The notes under the pieces: generated by a model
Told to the model about the DNA's origin: nothing
What the model saw: only the letters and a program-made list of their open reading frames with translations
Database searches by the model: none
From: Arenivirga flava
GTDB lineage: Bacteria > Actinomycetota > Actinomycetes > Actinomycetales > Microbacteriaceae
Direction: 5' to 3'
Length of the DNA stretch: 64,000 bases
Assembly: GCF_030161575.1 (NCBI RefSeq)
Contig: NZ_BSUL01000001.1
Location: forward strand, 1,903,809-1,967,808
Program-made: the position numbers and the translations under genes
Part shown: positions 21,645-30,326 of the stretch, in pieces
Position numbering within the stretch: the stretch's first letter is position 1
Layout of the letters: each line of letters starts with the position of its first letter

Positions 21645-22427
21645 TCAGGCTTCAGCCAGCTTGCGCAGCTGCTCCTCGCGCAGGGGCACGGACGGCCCCA
21701 TCGGGTTCACGACGACGCCGGCCTGGCCGCCCTGCAGCGCCGCGCGGGCGACGTTCGCGGCGCCGGTGGCGTAGGGCACGACGTCGGGCGCCCAGGCGAT
21801 GACCTCGGCCGGCGAGGTGAAGAGCAGCCCGTAGACGCCGCCGTCCGGACCGCTCGCCGAGGGCACGCTGATGCCGGTCACCTCGCCCGCCGCATCCTTC
21901 TGCTGGATGGTCGGGATGAAGACCATCGGCGCGGCCGCGAGCAGCGCGAGGAAGTCGTCCATGGAGAGCTCCTGCTCGCGCAGCGCGTCGAGGATCGGCT
22001 CGTTGGCGGCCGGGTCGTCGGTGAGCCCGGCGCGCAGCTCGTCGGCGTAGAGGATGGCGGGCGCAGCGCTGCCTGCGTCGATGACGAGGCCCTCGTAGTC
22101 GGTCGCGGCCTGGCGCACCACCGCGGTCGCGGGCTGCACGAGCGAGCGGGTGTCGGCGGTGCCGCGCCACGCGGCCAGGCGCGCATTGCTCGTGAACGCC
22201 AGCAGCAGTCGCTTGCCCGCGTTGTCGACCTGCTCGCCGATCGCGAGGGTGTCTCCCGGCTGGAACGGGTTCGCCGGGTCGGCGAACGTCGAGTCGGTCG
22301 CGTCGAGCAGGAGCTCGCCGCGGGCGCAGAGTCGCAGCACGCCGTAGGCGGTGCGGGCGTCGCGCTGCTCGGCCCAGGCCTCGAGCGCGGTCTGCAGGTC
22401 GGGGCGTTCCAAGGGCTCGTTGTTCAT
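21645..22427 (-). CDS. SseB-family protein
   Basis: A 260-aa protein with two SseB-like segments: residues about 30-120 (TAYGVLRLCARGELLLDATD, LLLAFTSNARLAAWRG) and 150-250 (VYGLLFTSPAEVIAWAPD). SseB domains are common in actinobacteria but have no agreed molecular role. It begins 20 nt after the lysS stop. It could be read from the lysS transcript, but it also has TAGCGT (22435-22440) 7 nt before its ATG, suggesting its own leaderless promoter. Confidence 0.75.
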   Translation of the reverse strand: MNNEPLERPDLQTALEAWAEQRDARTAYGVLRLCARGELLLDATDSTFADPANPFQPGDTLAIGEQVDNAGKRLLLAFTSNARLAAWRGTADTRSLVQPATAVVRQAATDYEGLVIDAGSAAPAILYADELRAGLTDDPAANEPILDALREQELSMDDFLALLAAAPMVFIPTIQQKDAAGEVTGISVPSASGPDGGVYGLLFTSPAEVIAWAPDVVPYATGAANVARAALQGGQAGVVVNPMGPSVPLREEQLRKLAEA

Positions 22428-22447
22428 CCGCCCCACGCTACCGACCG

Positions 22448-23956
22448 CTACTTGACGAGGGGGAAGAGGATCGTCTCGCGGATGCCCAGGCCGGTGATCG
22501 CCATGAGCAGGCGGTCGATGCCCATGCCCATGCCGCCCGTGGGCGGCATGGCGTGCTCGAGCGCGGCGAGGAACTCCTCGTCGAGCCGCATGGCCTCGTC
22601 GTCGCCGCGGGCCGCGAGCTTCGCCTGCTCGACGAAGCGCTCGCGCTGGACGACCGGGTCGACGAGCTCGGAGTAGCCGGTGGCGAGCTCGAAGCCGCGG
22701 ATGTAGAGGTCCCATTTCTCGACGACGCCGGCCTTCGTGCGGTGGTCGCGCACGAGCGGGGAGGTGTCGACCGGGAAGTCCATGACGAAGGTGGGGCGCA
22801 CCAGGTCGCCCTTCACGAAGTGCTCCCAGAGCTCCTCGACGACCTTGCCGTGGCTCGGCACCTTCACCTCGACGTCGTTGGCCTCGGCGAGGGCGCGCAG
22901 CTCGTCGAGCGACGTCTCGGGCGTGATCTGCACCCCGACGGCGGCGCTCAACGACTCGTACATGTCGATGCGGTCCCACTCGCCGCCGAGGTCGAACTCG
23001 GTGCCGTCGGCCCAGGTGACCACGTGCGAGCCCGCGACCGCGAGGGCCGCGTTCTGGATGAGCTGCTGCGTGAGGTCGGCGATGCCGTGGTAGTCGCTGT
23101 AGGACTGGTACGCCTCGAGCATCGCGAACTCGGGCGAGTGCGTGGAGTCGGCGCCCTCGTTGCGGAAGTTGCGGTTGATCTCGAAGACCCGCTCGAGCCC
23201 GCCGACGACGGCGCGCTTGAGGAAGAGCTCCGGCGCGATGCGCAGGAACAGCTCGGTGTCGAACGCGTTGGAGTGCGTGACGAAGGGGCGTGCCGCGGCG
23301 CCGCCGTGCACGGTCTGCAGCATGGGCGTCTCGACCTCGAGGAAGTCGTGACTCGCGAAGGTCGCTCGCAGCGAGGCGTTGACGCGGGCGCGCGCCACGG
23401 CGGTGCTGCGGGCCTGCTCGCGGGCGATGAGGTCGAGGTAGCGCTGGCGCACCCGCGTCTCCTCGCTCAGCTCGCCGTGCAGGTTCGGCAGCGGCAGCAC
23501 GGCCTTCGCCGCGATCTGCCAGCCGTCGGCCATGACGCTGAGCTCGCCGCGGCGCGACGAGATGACCTCGCCCGAGACGAAGAGGTGGTCGCCGAGGTCG
23601 ACGAGCTCCTTCCAGCGCTGCAGGCTCTCCTCGCCCACGTTCGCCAGCGAGATCATGGCCTGGATGCGGGCCCCGTCGCCCGCCTGGATCGCCGCGAAGC
23701 AGAGCTTGCCGGTGTTGCGCAGGTGCACGATGCGACCGGCGACGCCGACCCGCACACCGCTGGCCTCGTCCGGCTGCAGCGCGCCGAAGCGCTCGCGCAC
23801 CTCGCCCACCCGATGGGTGATCGGCACGGTCACGGGGTAGGCCTCGCCGCCGTCGGCGATCAGCCGCTCGCGCTTGGCGAGGCGCACCGCCTTCTGCTCG
23901 CTGACCTCCTCGGAGGAGAGCTCGGCGGGGGCGGCGTTCACGGGGGCGTCGTTCAT
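22448..23956 (-). CDS. lysS: Lysyl-tRNA synthetase, class II
   Basis: A 502-aa class II synthetase that charges tRNA-Lys. The N-terminal OB-fold anticodon-binding domain (about 60-165) contains VRVGVAGRIVHLRNTGKLCF. The catalytic core has motif 1 in the region LREVE-like FLEVETPMLQ, motif 2 FEINRNFRNEG and STHSPEFAMLEAYQSYSDY, and motif 3 GMGMGIDRLLMAITG near the C-terminus. Full length and intact. In many actinobacteria lysS follows panC, as here (panC stop at 24076). Confidence 0.97.
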   Translation of the reverse strand: MNDAPVNAAPAELSSEEVSEQKAVRLAKRERLIADGGEAYPVTVPITHRVGEVRERFGALQPDEASGVRVGVAGRIVHLRNTGKLCFAAIQAGDGARIQAMISLANVGEESLQRWKELVDLGDHLFVSGEVISSRRGELSVMADGWQIAAKAVLPLPNLHGELSEETRVRQRYLDLIAREQARSTAVARARVNASLRATFASHDFLEVETPMLQTVHGGAAARPFVTHSNAFDTELFLRIAPELFLKRAVVGGLERVFEINRNFRNEGADSTHSPEFAMLEAYQSYSDYHGIADLTQQLIQNAALAVAGSHVVTWADGTEFDLGGEWDRIDMYESLSAAVGVQITPETSLDELRALAEANDVEVKVPSHGKVVEELWEHFVKGDLVRPTFVMDFPVDTSPLVRDHRTKAGVVEKWDLYIRGFELATGYSELVDPVVQRERFVEQAKLAARGDDEAMRLDEEFLAALEHAMPPTGGMGMGIDRLLMAITGLGIRETILFPLVK

Positions 23957-24075
23957 GATGACCTTCTGCTGCGGGGGATGCCGTCGAGTCTACCGAGCGG
24001 CGGATGCGCGGACCGGCGCCGGACGGTCGGCGCACGGCCTCGAGCAGCGCCGCAGCCGCCTCGGCCGGCGCTCCC

Positions 24076-24942
24076 TCAGCCGATGCGGAGTCGCCCGTTG
24101 TCGATCAGCCGGGTGGTGCCCACCCGGGCCGCGATGAGCACCTGCGCCTCGCCGGCGTGGTCCTCGGCGACGGGCGCGAAGGTGTCCGGATCGACCACCG
24201 TGAAGTAGTCGAGCTCGAGCAGCGGCTCCCCCGCGGCGACCGCCTCGGCGGCCGCGCGCACCGCGGCCACGCCCTCGCCGGCGCTGGTCTCGGCCGCGGC
24301 GAGCATCGCGGGGATCGCCAGCGCGGCCTGCCGCTCCTCCGCGCCGAGGAACCGGTTGCGGCTCGACAGCGCGAGCCCGTCGCGGTCGCGCACGGTCTCG
24401 ACGATCTCCTGCCGCACCGGCAGATCGAGGTTCTCGATCATCCGGCCGACCAGGAAGGCCTGCTGGGCGTCCTTCTGCCCGAAGAGCACGGTGTCGGGCT
24501 GCACGATGTTGAGCAGCTTGGCGACCACGGTGAGCACGCCGTCGAAGTGCCCGGGCCGCGATGCGCCCTCGAGCGTGCCGGCGACGCCGGAGGCGGTGAC
24601 GCTCGTCTCGCTGCCGCCGCGCGGGTACATCCCGGCGGCGCTCGGCGCGAAGAGGAAGGGCACCCCGGCGTCGCGCAGCACGCGCAGGTCGTCGTCGAGG
24701 GTGCGCGGGTAGCGGTCGAGGTCCTCGCCGCGGCCGAACTGCAACGGGTTGACGAAGAGCGAGACCACCACGATGTCGGCCAGCTCCTGCGCCCGCTCGA
24801 CGAGCGCGACGTGGCCGGCGTGCAGCGCGCCCATCGTCGGCACCAGCGCGATCGTGCCGGCGTCGCCGTTCATCGCGGCCTCCGCGGCGGCCTGGGCGAG
24901 CTGCTCGCGCAGCCCGGCGATGCTGTCGATGAGGACGGTCAT
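24076..24942 (-). CDS. panC: Pantothenate synthetase (pantoate-beta-alanine ligase)
   Basis: A 288-aa cytoplasmic enzyme joining pantoate and beta-alanine with ATP in vitamin B5/coenzyme A synthesis. The signature PTMGALHAGHVALVERA lies at residues 35-51, followed by SLFVNPLQFGRGEDLDRYPR, the pantoate-binding FGQKDAQQAFLVGRM and the KMSKS-like SSRNRFL. ATG 24942 follows AAGGAG. panB and panD are not in the window. The usual actinobacterial neighbour DUF2520 lies 3 kb away, separated by the ornithine cyclodeaminase island. Confidence 0.96.
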   Translation of the reverse strand: MTVLIDSIAGLREQLAQAAAEAAMNGDAGTIALVPTMGALHAGHVALVERAQELADIVVVSLFVNPLQFGRGEDLDRYPRTLDDDLRVLRDAGVPFLFAPSAAGMYPRGGSETSVTASGVAGTLEGASRPGHFDGVLTVVAKLLNIVQPDTVLFGQKDAQQAFLVGRMIENLDLPVRQEIVETVRDRDGLALSSRNRFLGAEERQAALAIPAMLAAAETSAGEGVAAVRAAAEAVAAGEPLLELDYFTVVDPDTFAPVAEDHAGEAQVLIAARVGTTRLIDNGRLRIG

Positions 24943-25010
24943 GGCGGTGCTCCTTCGGGGCCGTTCGGCCGCACCGATCGTACCGCCGGGCCGCATCCGC
25001 GGGATGCGAC

Positions 25011-25070
25011 GGGGCGCCTCGGCGACGATGGGGCGCGCGGACGCATGCCCCGACGTCGCCGAGGCGCCCC
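25011..25070 (-). terminator. Hairpin terminator after ctlX
   Basis: Perfect 17-nt arms, GGGGCGCCTCGGCGACG (25011-25027) and its complement (25054-25070), with a 26-nt loop. It lies downstream of the ocd-ctlX operon and upstream of panC. Confidence 0.75.
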
Positions 25071-25099
25071 GAAGCGGAGCGGAGGGAGCGATCTGCGGG

Positions 25100-26028
25100 T
25101 CAGGCGGGCACGAGCGCCGCCGGCCGCGGATCGAGGTGCACGCCCGCGATCATGCAGCGCACCGATCCGCCGGCCAGCTCGATCGTGGGGACGGGGACGG
25201 CGACGATCGGGGTGCTGCGCTCGATCCGCATCCGCTGCTCCGCCGTGAGGAGGCCGCCGCCCGGGCGGACATCGCGAGGAAGCGCCCCGCGGATCCCTCC
25301 AGCTCGATCGCGTTGCCGGCGAAGCCGCGCAGCTGCGCCGCGCTCAGCTCGATCACCTCGCGGCGCCGGCCGAGCCGCTCGAGCACCTGCGCGCGGCGCA
25401 GCGGGTCGGCGATGCGATCGAGCCCGACCAGCGCCACGTCCGTGCCCACGCAGAGCATGACGTTGGAGTGGTAGATCGGCACGCCCCGCTCGTCGGCCGC
25501 GTCGAAGGCCATCGGCTCGAATCCGAAGTTGGTGCAGAAGCGCTCGAGCGCCACCGGATCGGCGCGGTGCGAACGCGCCACGTACGCGATGCGCGCGTCG
25601 TGGTCGAGCACCATCGCGCCGGTGCCCTCGAGGAACACGTCGTCGCGCTCGAGGCCGGAGTAGTCGATGACGTCCTGCACCCGGTAGCGCTCCTTCAGGA
25701 GCTCGACGACGTCCCAGCGGCGCTCGCCCCGACGGCTCGGCGCGAACATCGGGAAGACCGCGACGTGCCCGCCGGCGTGCGTCGAGAACCAGTTGTTCGG
25801 GAACACGCTGTCGGGATGCGCGCCCGACTCGTCCTCGAAGAGGTGCACCGTCACGCCCTCGGCCGTCAACCGCTCGGCGAGCGCGGTCACCTCGTCGTAG
25901 GCGCGGCGCGCCACCACCTCGGCAGGGTCGGTCGCCGGCTGCTGGAAGGCGTTGTCGAGCGCGGTCTGCGCGTTGGGCGCGAAGCGGTGCGGGCGGATCA
26001 GCACCACCGCCGAGGGCGCCTGGCCCAT
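25100..26028 (-). CDS. ctlX: CtlX-like guanidino/citrulline hydrolase (frameshifted in this sequence)
   Basis: An amidinotransferase-fold enzyme of the CtlX group, which hydrolyses citrulline to ornithine in characterised cases. From ATG 26028: VVLIRPHRFAPNAQTALDN, HLFEDESGAHPDSVFPNNWF, EGTGAMVLDHDARIAYVARS and YHSNVMLCVG. Near 25251-25262 the frame breaks after RFLAMSARAA. Another frame continues LLTAEQRMRIERSTPIVAVP and AGGSVRCMIAGVHL, the segment carrying the expected catalytic Cys, to a TGA at 25100. The 929-nt span is one base short of 310 codons, so one missing G restores the protein. The start lies 1 nt after the ocd stop, so the two genes form an operon. Confidence 0.82.
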
Positions 26029-26029
26029 C

Positions 26030-27058
26030 TCAGCGCACCGGTGAGAGCGCCGCGACCATGCCGAAGAGGTCCTTCGGGTCCTCCGGCTCGGCGACGAGGT
26101 CGATGTCGGTCGAGAAGCGGGTGCCGCGGGTCTCGTCGCGCAGGAAGCGCAGGGCCGAGAAGTCCTCGATCGCGAAACCGACCGAGTCGAAGACCGTGAT
26201 CTGCGCATCCGATCGCCGGCCCGGCTCGAGCCCCTGCACGACCCGCCAGAGCTCGGTGACCGGGAAGTCGGGTGCCATCTGCTGGATCTCGCCCTCGATG
26301 CGCGTCTGCGGCTCGAACTCGATGAAGACGTCGGCCATGCCGAGGATGGCGGCCTCGAGCTCGGTCTTGCCGGGGCAGTCGCCCCCGATCGCGTTGAGGT
26401 GCTGACCGGGGCGGATGTCGGATGCGTGCAGCACCGTCGCGAGGGCCTTGTCGGCCGTGCAGGTGGTCACCACGTCGGCGCCGTCGGCCGCCTCGGCCGC
26501 GGACCTCGCCGCGGTGATCCGGAACCCGAGCGGCGCGAGGTTGCGCTCGAGCTTGGCGACCGCGGCCGGGTCGACGTCGTGGACGGCCAGCTCGTCGATG
26601 CCGAGCGCCGCGCGCATGCCGAGCGCCTGGAACTCGGCCTGGCTGCCGGCGCCGATGAGCGCCATGCGCCGCGAGTCGGGTCGGGCCAGATGCCGCGCCG
26701 CCATCGCCGAGGTCGCGGCCGTGCGCAGCGCCGTGAGCAGGGTCATCTCGGCGAGGAAGACGGGGTAGCCGTTGTGCACGTCGGCGAGCACGCCGAAGGC
26801 CGTGACGGTCTGGAAGCCGCGCCCGGGGTTCGAGGGGTGCCCGTTGACGTACTTGAACGAGTAGGTCTCGTGGTCGCTCGTCGGCATGAGCTCGATCACG
26901 CCGAACGGGGTGTGGCTCGCCACGCGCGGCGACTTGTCGAACTGCTGCCAGCGGCGGTAGTCGTCCTCCACCGCCTGCGACATCCGCTCGATGATGCGCT
27001 CGGCACCGGTCTCCACGATCCAGCGCACCATGCTCTGCACGTCGACGAACTCGGTCAT
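26030..27058 (-). CDS. ocd: Ornithine cyclodeaminase
   Basis: A 342-aa member of the ornithine cyclodeaminase/mu-crystallin family; OCD converts ornithine to proline and ammonia with bound NAD. Shown by FKYVNGHPSNPGRGFQTVT (substrate region with Lys), the Rossmann motif MALIGAGSQAEFQALGM, VVTTCTADK, LNAIGGDCPGKTELE and the conserved Asp in VFDSVGFAIEDFSAL. The long N-terminus matches the bacterial OCD group rather than alanine dehydrogenase. ATG 27058 has GGGAGAGG upstream. It is followed after 1 nt by ctlX, giving a citrulline-ornithine-proline route, and is divergent from an Lrp/AsnC regulator. Confidence 0.93.
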   Translation of the reverse strand: MTEFVDVQSMVRWIVETGAERIIERMSQAVEDDYRRWQQFDKSPRVASHTPFGVIELMPTSDHETYSFKYVNGHPSNPGRGFQTVTAFGVLADVHNGYPVFLAEMTLLTALRTAATSAMAARHLARPDSRRMALIGAGSQAEFQALGMRAALGIDELAVHDVDPAAVAKLERNLAPLGFRITAARSAAEAADGADVVTTCTADKALATVLHASDIRPGQHLNAIGGDCPGKTELEAAILGMADVFIEFEPQTRIEGEIQQMAPDFPVTELWRVVQGLEPGRRSDAQITVFDSVGFAIEDFSALRFLRDETRGTRFSTDIDLVAEPEDPKDLFGMVAALSPVR

Positions 27059-27088
27059 CTCGACACCTCTCCCTCGGTGCCTCGACGC

Positions 27089-27171
27089 TATTGCTGATCG
27101 GTCTGCACTCTCCATAGCCTCAGTGCTCGACATCTGCCCGCGAACCGAGCACTCTGCGAGCTCGCGCAATA
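27089..27171. promoter_or_regulatory. Probable Lrp/AsnC operator region between ocd and the regulator
   Basis: Two nested inverted repeats lie in the 123-nt divergent space: AGTGCTCG (27122-27129) with CGAGCACT (27146-27153), and TATTGC (27089-27094) with GCAATA (27166-27171). The second overlaps the regulator's -10 box TACGCT (27170-27175). Spaced symmetrical sites of this kind suit multimeric Lrp-type proteins. Confidence 0.6.
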
Positions 27172-27181
27172 CGCTCTGCTC

Positions 27182-27613
27182 ATGAGCGACCTCAGTGACC
27201 TCGACCGCCGGCTGCTCGCCGCGCTGCGCGAGGACGGACGGATGCCCGTGGCGGAGCTCGCCCGCCGACTGCAGGTCGCGCGCGCCACGATCACCACGCG
27301 GCTCGACCGCCTCGTGACGAGCGGTGTCATCGTGGGATTCAGCGTGCGCGTGCGCGACGAGGCCGCGCTCGACCGCATCCGGGCCGTGTCGCTCATCGAG
27401 GTGGAGGGACGGTCGACGGATGCGGTCATCCGCACCCTGCGCGGCTTCCCCGAGATCGCGGCGCTGCACTCGACCAACGGCGCCTGGGACCTCGTCGCGG
27501 AGCTGCACGTCGACACGCTCGCCGAGTTCGACCGGGTGCTGGGGCGCATCCGCGGGGTCGACGGCGTCATCAACAGCGAGACGAGCCTGCTGCTCAGCTC
27601 GGTGCTGCGCTGA
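27182..27613 (+). CDS. Lrp/AsnC-family transcriptional regulator
   Basis: A 143-aa regulator. The N-terminal helix-turn-helix (about residues 5-50) has LDRRLLAALREDGRMPVAEL and LQVARATITTRLDRLV, followed by the RAM ligand-binding domain (about 65-140) with SLIEVEGRSTDAVI and LHSTNGAWDLVAELHVD. It is divergent from ocd-ctlX and probably senses an amino acid such as ornithine, arginine or proline; the effector is inferred. TACGCT at 27170-27175 sits 6 nt before the ATG, so the mRNA is probably leaderless. Confidence 0.92.
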   Translation: MSDLSDLDRRLLAALREDGRMPVAELARRLQVARATITTRLDRLVTSGVIVGFSVRVRDEAALDRIRAVSLIEVEGRSTDAVIRTLRGFPEIAALHSTNGAWDLVAELHVDTLAEFDRVLGRIRGVDGVINSETSLLLSSVLR

Positions 27614-27683
27614 GGGTGCGGCGGCACCGGGGCCGGGGGCGGGGGCGGGGGCGGGGGCGGGCTGCGACGCCGCGCAGCGCAGG

Positions 27684-27848
27684 TCAGTCGCGCAGGCCGC
27701 TGCGGTAGCCCGACCGGATCATCGTCGCCCCGATCGCCACCGGGACCGCGCCGAGAGCGAGCATGATCGGCCGCTCGAAGAGCACGGCCCCTGCCGCTCC
27801 GAGCAGCACGCCGACGGCGACGAGTCCCCAACCCCAGGCGATGCGCAT
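27684..27848 (-). CDS. Small two-helix membrane protein
   Basis: A 54-aa open frame beginning MRIAWGWGLVAVGVLLGAAG and ending SGYRSGLRD. It contains two hydrophobic stretches (about residues 6-23 and 29-44) separated by FERP, giving a hairpin membrane topology, and a basic C-terminus. It starts 25 nt after the DUF2520 gene stop on the same strand, so it is probably the last gene of the ftsH-side operon. No family was recognised. Confidence 0.6.
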   Translation of the reverse strand: MRIAWGWGLVAVGVLLGAAGAVLFERPIMLALGAVPVAIGATMIRSGYRSGLRD

Positions 27849-27873
27849 GCGGACAGTCTGCAGCAGTCGGCCG

Positions 27874-28593
27874 TCAGGTGAGCTCTTCGGGCGGCAGCAG
27901 CGGGCCGCGGGCCGACGCCCGCAGCGCCTGCTCGACCGAGGAGCGCACGAGCGGGCCGAGCACGCGGCCCGGCGACTCCACCCCGATGCCCTCGAGCAGA
28001 CCCACCGCCTGGTCGACGATCGCGCGCGAGAAGCCGGTCGCCGTCGCCACCGCCTCGGCGTAGGCCGCGCGGTCGGCCTCGGCGACGAGCACCGGCTCGG
28101 CGCCCATCTCGACGACGAGCGCCTGGCCGATCGGCTGCACCGGCGCCGGCGCGGTGACGGCGCACCAGCTCTCGCGCAGCCGCACCAGGTCGATAGAGGT
28201 GCCGGTGAAGGACATGGCCGGATGCACGGCCAGCGGGATCGCGCCCGCCGCCATCGCGGGCGCCAGCACCGCGGTGCCGTGCTCCGCGGCGGTGTGCAGC
28301 ACGATCTGCCCGGGCTGCCAGGTGCCGGTGGCGGCGAGCCCCTCGACGAGGCCCGGCAGCTCGCGCGTGGGCACGGCCAGCAGCACGAGTTCGCTGCGCT
28401 CCACGACGCGGGGCACCTCGAGCACGGGGGCGCCGGGCAGCATCGCCTCGGCGCGGTCCCGGCTCGCGTCGCTGACCGCCGAGATGCCGGTGAGCGCGTG
28501 ACCGGCCGCGGCGAGGGCGGCGCCGAGCACCGGTCCGACGCGGCCCGCGCCGATCACACCGACGCCGAGGCGCCCCGATCGCTGCCCGCTCAT
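27874..28593 (-). CDS. Rossmann-like / DUF2520 domain protein
   Basis: A 239-aa NAD(P)-binding protein. The N-terminal Rossmann domain has VGVIGAGRVGPVLGAALAAA and ELVLLAVPTRELPGLVEGLA; the C-terminal half is DUF2520 (IPLAVHPAMSFTGTSIDL, then a helical region). The family looks like a ketopantoate- or pyrroline-5-carboxylate-reductase relative and is usually found directly before panC, which suggests a role near pantothenate synthesis; no activity is proven. Its ATG overlaps the stop of the PH-domain gene upstream (ATGA). Here it is separated from panC by the ocd island. Confidence 0.85.
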   Translation of the reverse strand: MSGQRSGRLGVGVIGAGRVGPVLGAALAAAGHALTGISAVSDASRDRAEAMLPGAPVLEVPRVVERSELVLLAVPTRELPGLVEGLAATGTWQPGQIVLHTAAEHGTAVLAPAMAAGAIPLAVHPAMSFTGTSIDLVRLRESWCAVTAPAPVQPIGQALVVEMGAEPVLVAEADRAAYAEAVATATGFSRAIVDQAVGLLEGIGVESPGRVLGPLVRSSVEQALRASARGPLLPPEELT

Positions 28594-30326
28594 CGCGCGC
28601 CTCCCATCCGCTCGTCGTCGTCCGCCGCTCGGTCTGCGACGGCGCCGTCCGCATCCGTGCGAGTCGTGGTCGCCCCGCCCGGCGCCGGCCCGCCACGAGG
28701 CGCACCGCTGCCGCCGGACCGGACGGGCTCGGCGCCGACGGAGCGCCCCCAGCGCTCGCTCGTGTCGTCGCGCGTCGCCGCCACGGCCGCCGCCGCGTAG
28801 CGCGCGAAGTCGGCGTCGAGCTGCGCGCGGTCCACCGCGCCGAGGGTCGGCCGCACGGGGCCGGCGACCGTGTGCAGCTGCAGCACGCCCAGGTCGAGCG
28901 CCCGCAGCACGGGGCCCTGGCGCACGGCGACGCTCTGCACCCGGGCGAGCGGCACGATCGTGAGGCTGCGCCACACGGCGCCCTTGCGCAGCAGCGCCGC
29001 CGAACCGCCCAGCGCCGCGCCGTTGCGGCGCCAGGAGAACGGCCGCAGCCAGGCCGCACGTCGCGGCGACGAGCTGAAGCCGGGCGCACCGCCGGCTGCC
29101 AGCAGGGCGAGCTCGAGCAGGCCCCGACCGCGGTCCGCGGCGCCGGAGCCCGCAGCGCCCTGCCCCAGGCTCCCCTCGAGCCCCGGCAGCAGCAGCGCGA
29201 GCACCGCCAGCGCATCCTCCATGGTGCCCACGGGGAGCAGCGTGGTGTTCGCCTGCCCGGCGGCGCCCTGCGCGCTGGAGTGCGAGGCCCGGTTGACCTG
29301 CACCTGCCACCAGCCGACCGGGCGCCACAGCAGCGGCTGCGCGATCCGCACCGAGTGCACCCTGCCGGGCGGCAGCGTCTCGCTCGTCGTGGAGGCGAAG
29401 CCGTAGCTCACCCGCACGCCGTCGCGGCCGGGCACGATGCGGTACTGCAGCGACCGCAGCAGCTTGCTCGCGGTGACGCCGGCGAAGGCGATGAGCGCCG
29501 GCAGCACCGCCACGAGCACGACGTACTCCTGGAACATCGCGATGCCGACGAAGGATGCGGCGCCCGAGACGAGCACGAAGAGCGTGTAGCCGCTGAGCAG
29601 GATCGAACCGAGCAGCCGGCTGACCGGGATGCGGACGACGCTCTCGCCCTGGTCGCCGTCCTCGCCCGCGGTGAACTCGTGCACGGCCCGGTCGACGAGC
29701 GCGCCGGGTCGCGCCGCCGTGGCCACCGCCGCCGGCCCGGAGCCCGCGCCGGAGGCTCGCCGCAGCACCTCCCCGCGCAGCGCCAGCGCGGGGTCGCGGT
29801 GCAGGTACTCGAGGTTGACGTTCGCGTCCTGCCCGGCCTGGTTGATCTCGAGCTTCGAGGCGCCGAACAGCCGCGCGAGCAGCGGCCGGGCCACGTTGAT
29901 GCTCTGGATGCGGTCGAGCCGCGCCCGCCGGTTGCGCCGGAACACCACGCCCGAGCGCACCTCCACCACGTCGTCGGTGATGCGGAAGCTGTGCATGCGC
30001 CACGACAGCCAGTAGCCGAGCACGAGCGCGAGCAGCACGCCGAGCACCGCCAGCAGCCCCCAACCGAGCCAGCCGTGCCGCAGCGCGAAGTCGAGCGGGT
30101 CCTCCGGACCGCCCCCGCGCGGCAGGAAGAGCTCCACGAGCCGCTCGCGCAGGTTCGCGAGCACCACGCCGATGATCGCGAGCAGCGCGATGCCGCCCTT
30201 CAGCAGCGGGGTGGCCGGATGCAGCCGGTGCCACTCCCCGTCCGCCAGACCGCGCGCGGAGGCCGCGGCGGCCGCGGCGGCCGCCGGCACCTCGACGTCG
30301 GGAGCGGATGCAGCCGGTCCCGTCAC
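28590..30326 (-). CDS. Large PH-domain (bPH2/YdbT-like) membrane protein
   Basis: A 578-aa membrane protein related to YdbT. After an Ala-rich N-terminus come paired membrane helices (PLLKGGIALLAIIGVVLANL; GWGLLAVLGVLLALVLGYWL), the first bPH2 domain (SFRITDDVVEVRSGVVFRRN, RLDRIQSINVARPLLARLFG), more helices around 330-390, a second bPH2 domain (QYRIVPGRDGVRVSYGF) and a third near the C-terminus (WRSLTIVPLARVQSVAVRQG). Function is unknown. GTG 30326 overlaps the stop of the preceding gene (GTGA), and the stop overlaps DUF2520, so the operon is tightly coupled. Confidence 0.85.
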   Translation of the reverse strand: MTGPAASAPDVEVPAAAAAAAASARGLADGEWHRLHPATPLLKGGIALLAIIGVVLANLRERLVELFLPRGGGPEDPLDFALRHGWLGWGLLAVLGVLLALVLGYWLSWRMHSFRITDDVVEVRSGVVFRRNRRARLDRIQSINVARPLLARLFGASKLEINQAGQDANVNLEYLHRDPALALRGEVLRRASGAGSGPAAVATAARPGALVDRAVHEFTAGEDGDQGESVVRIPVSRLLGSILLSGYTLFVLVSGAASFVGIAMFQEYVVLVAVLPALIAFAGVTASKLLRSLQYRIVPGRDGVRVSYGFASTTSETLPPGRVHSVRIAQPLLWRPVGWWQVQVNRASHSSAQGAAGQANTTLLPVGTMEDALAVLALLLPGLEGSLGQGAAGSGAADRGRGLLELALLAAGGAPGFSSSPRRAAWLRPFSWRRNGAALGGSAALLRKGAVWRSLTIVPLARVQSVAVRQGPVLRALDLGVLQLHTVAGPVRPTLGAVDRAQLDADFARYAAAAVAATRDDTSERWGRSVGAEPVRSGGSGAPRGGPAPGGATTTRTDADGAVADRAADDDERMGGAR

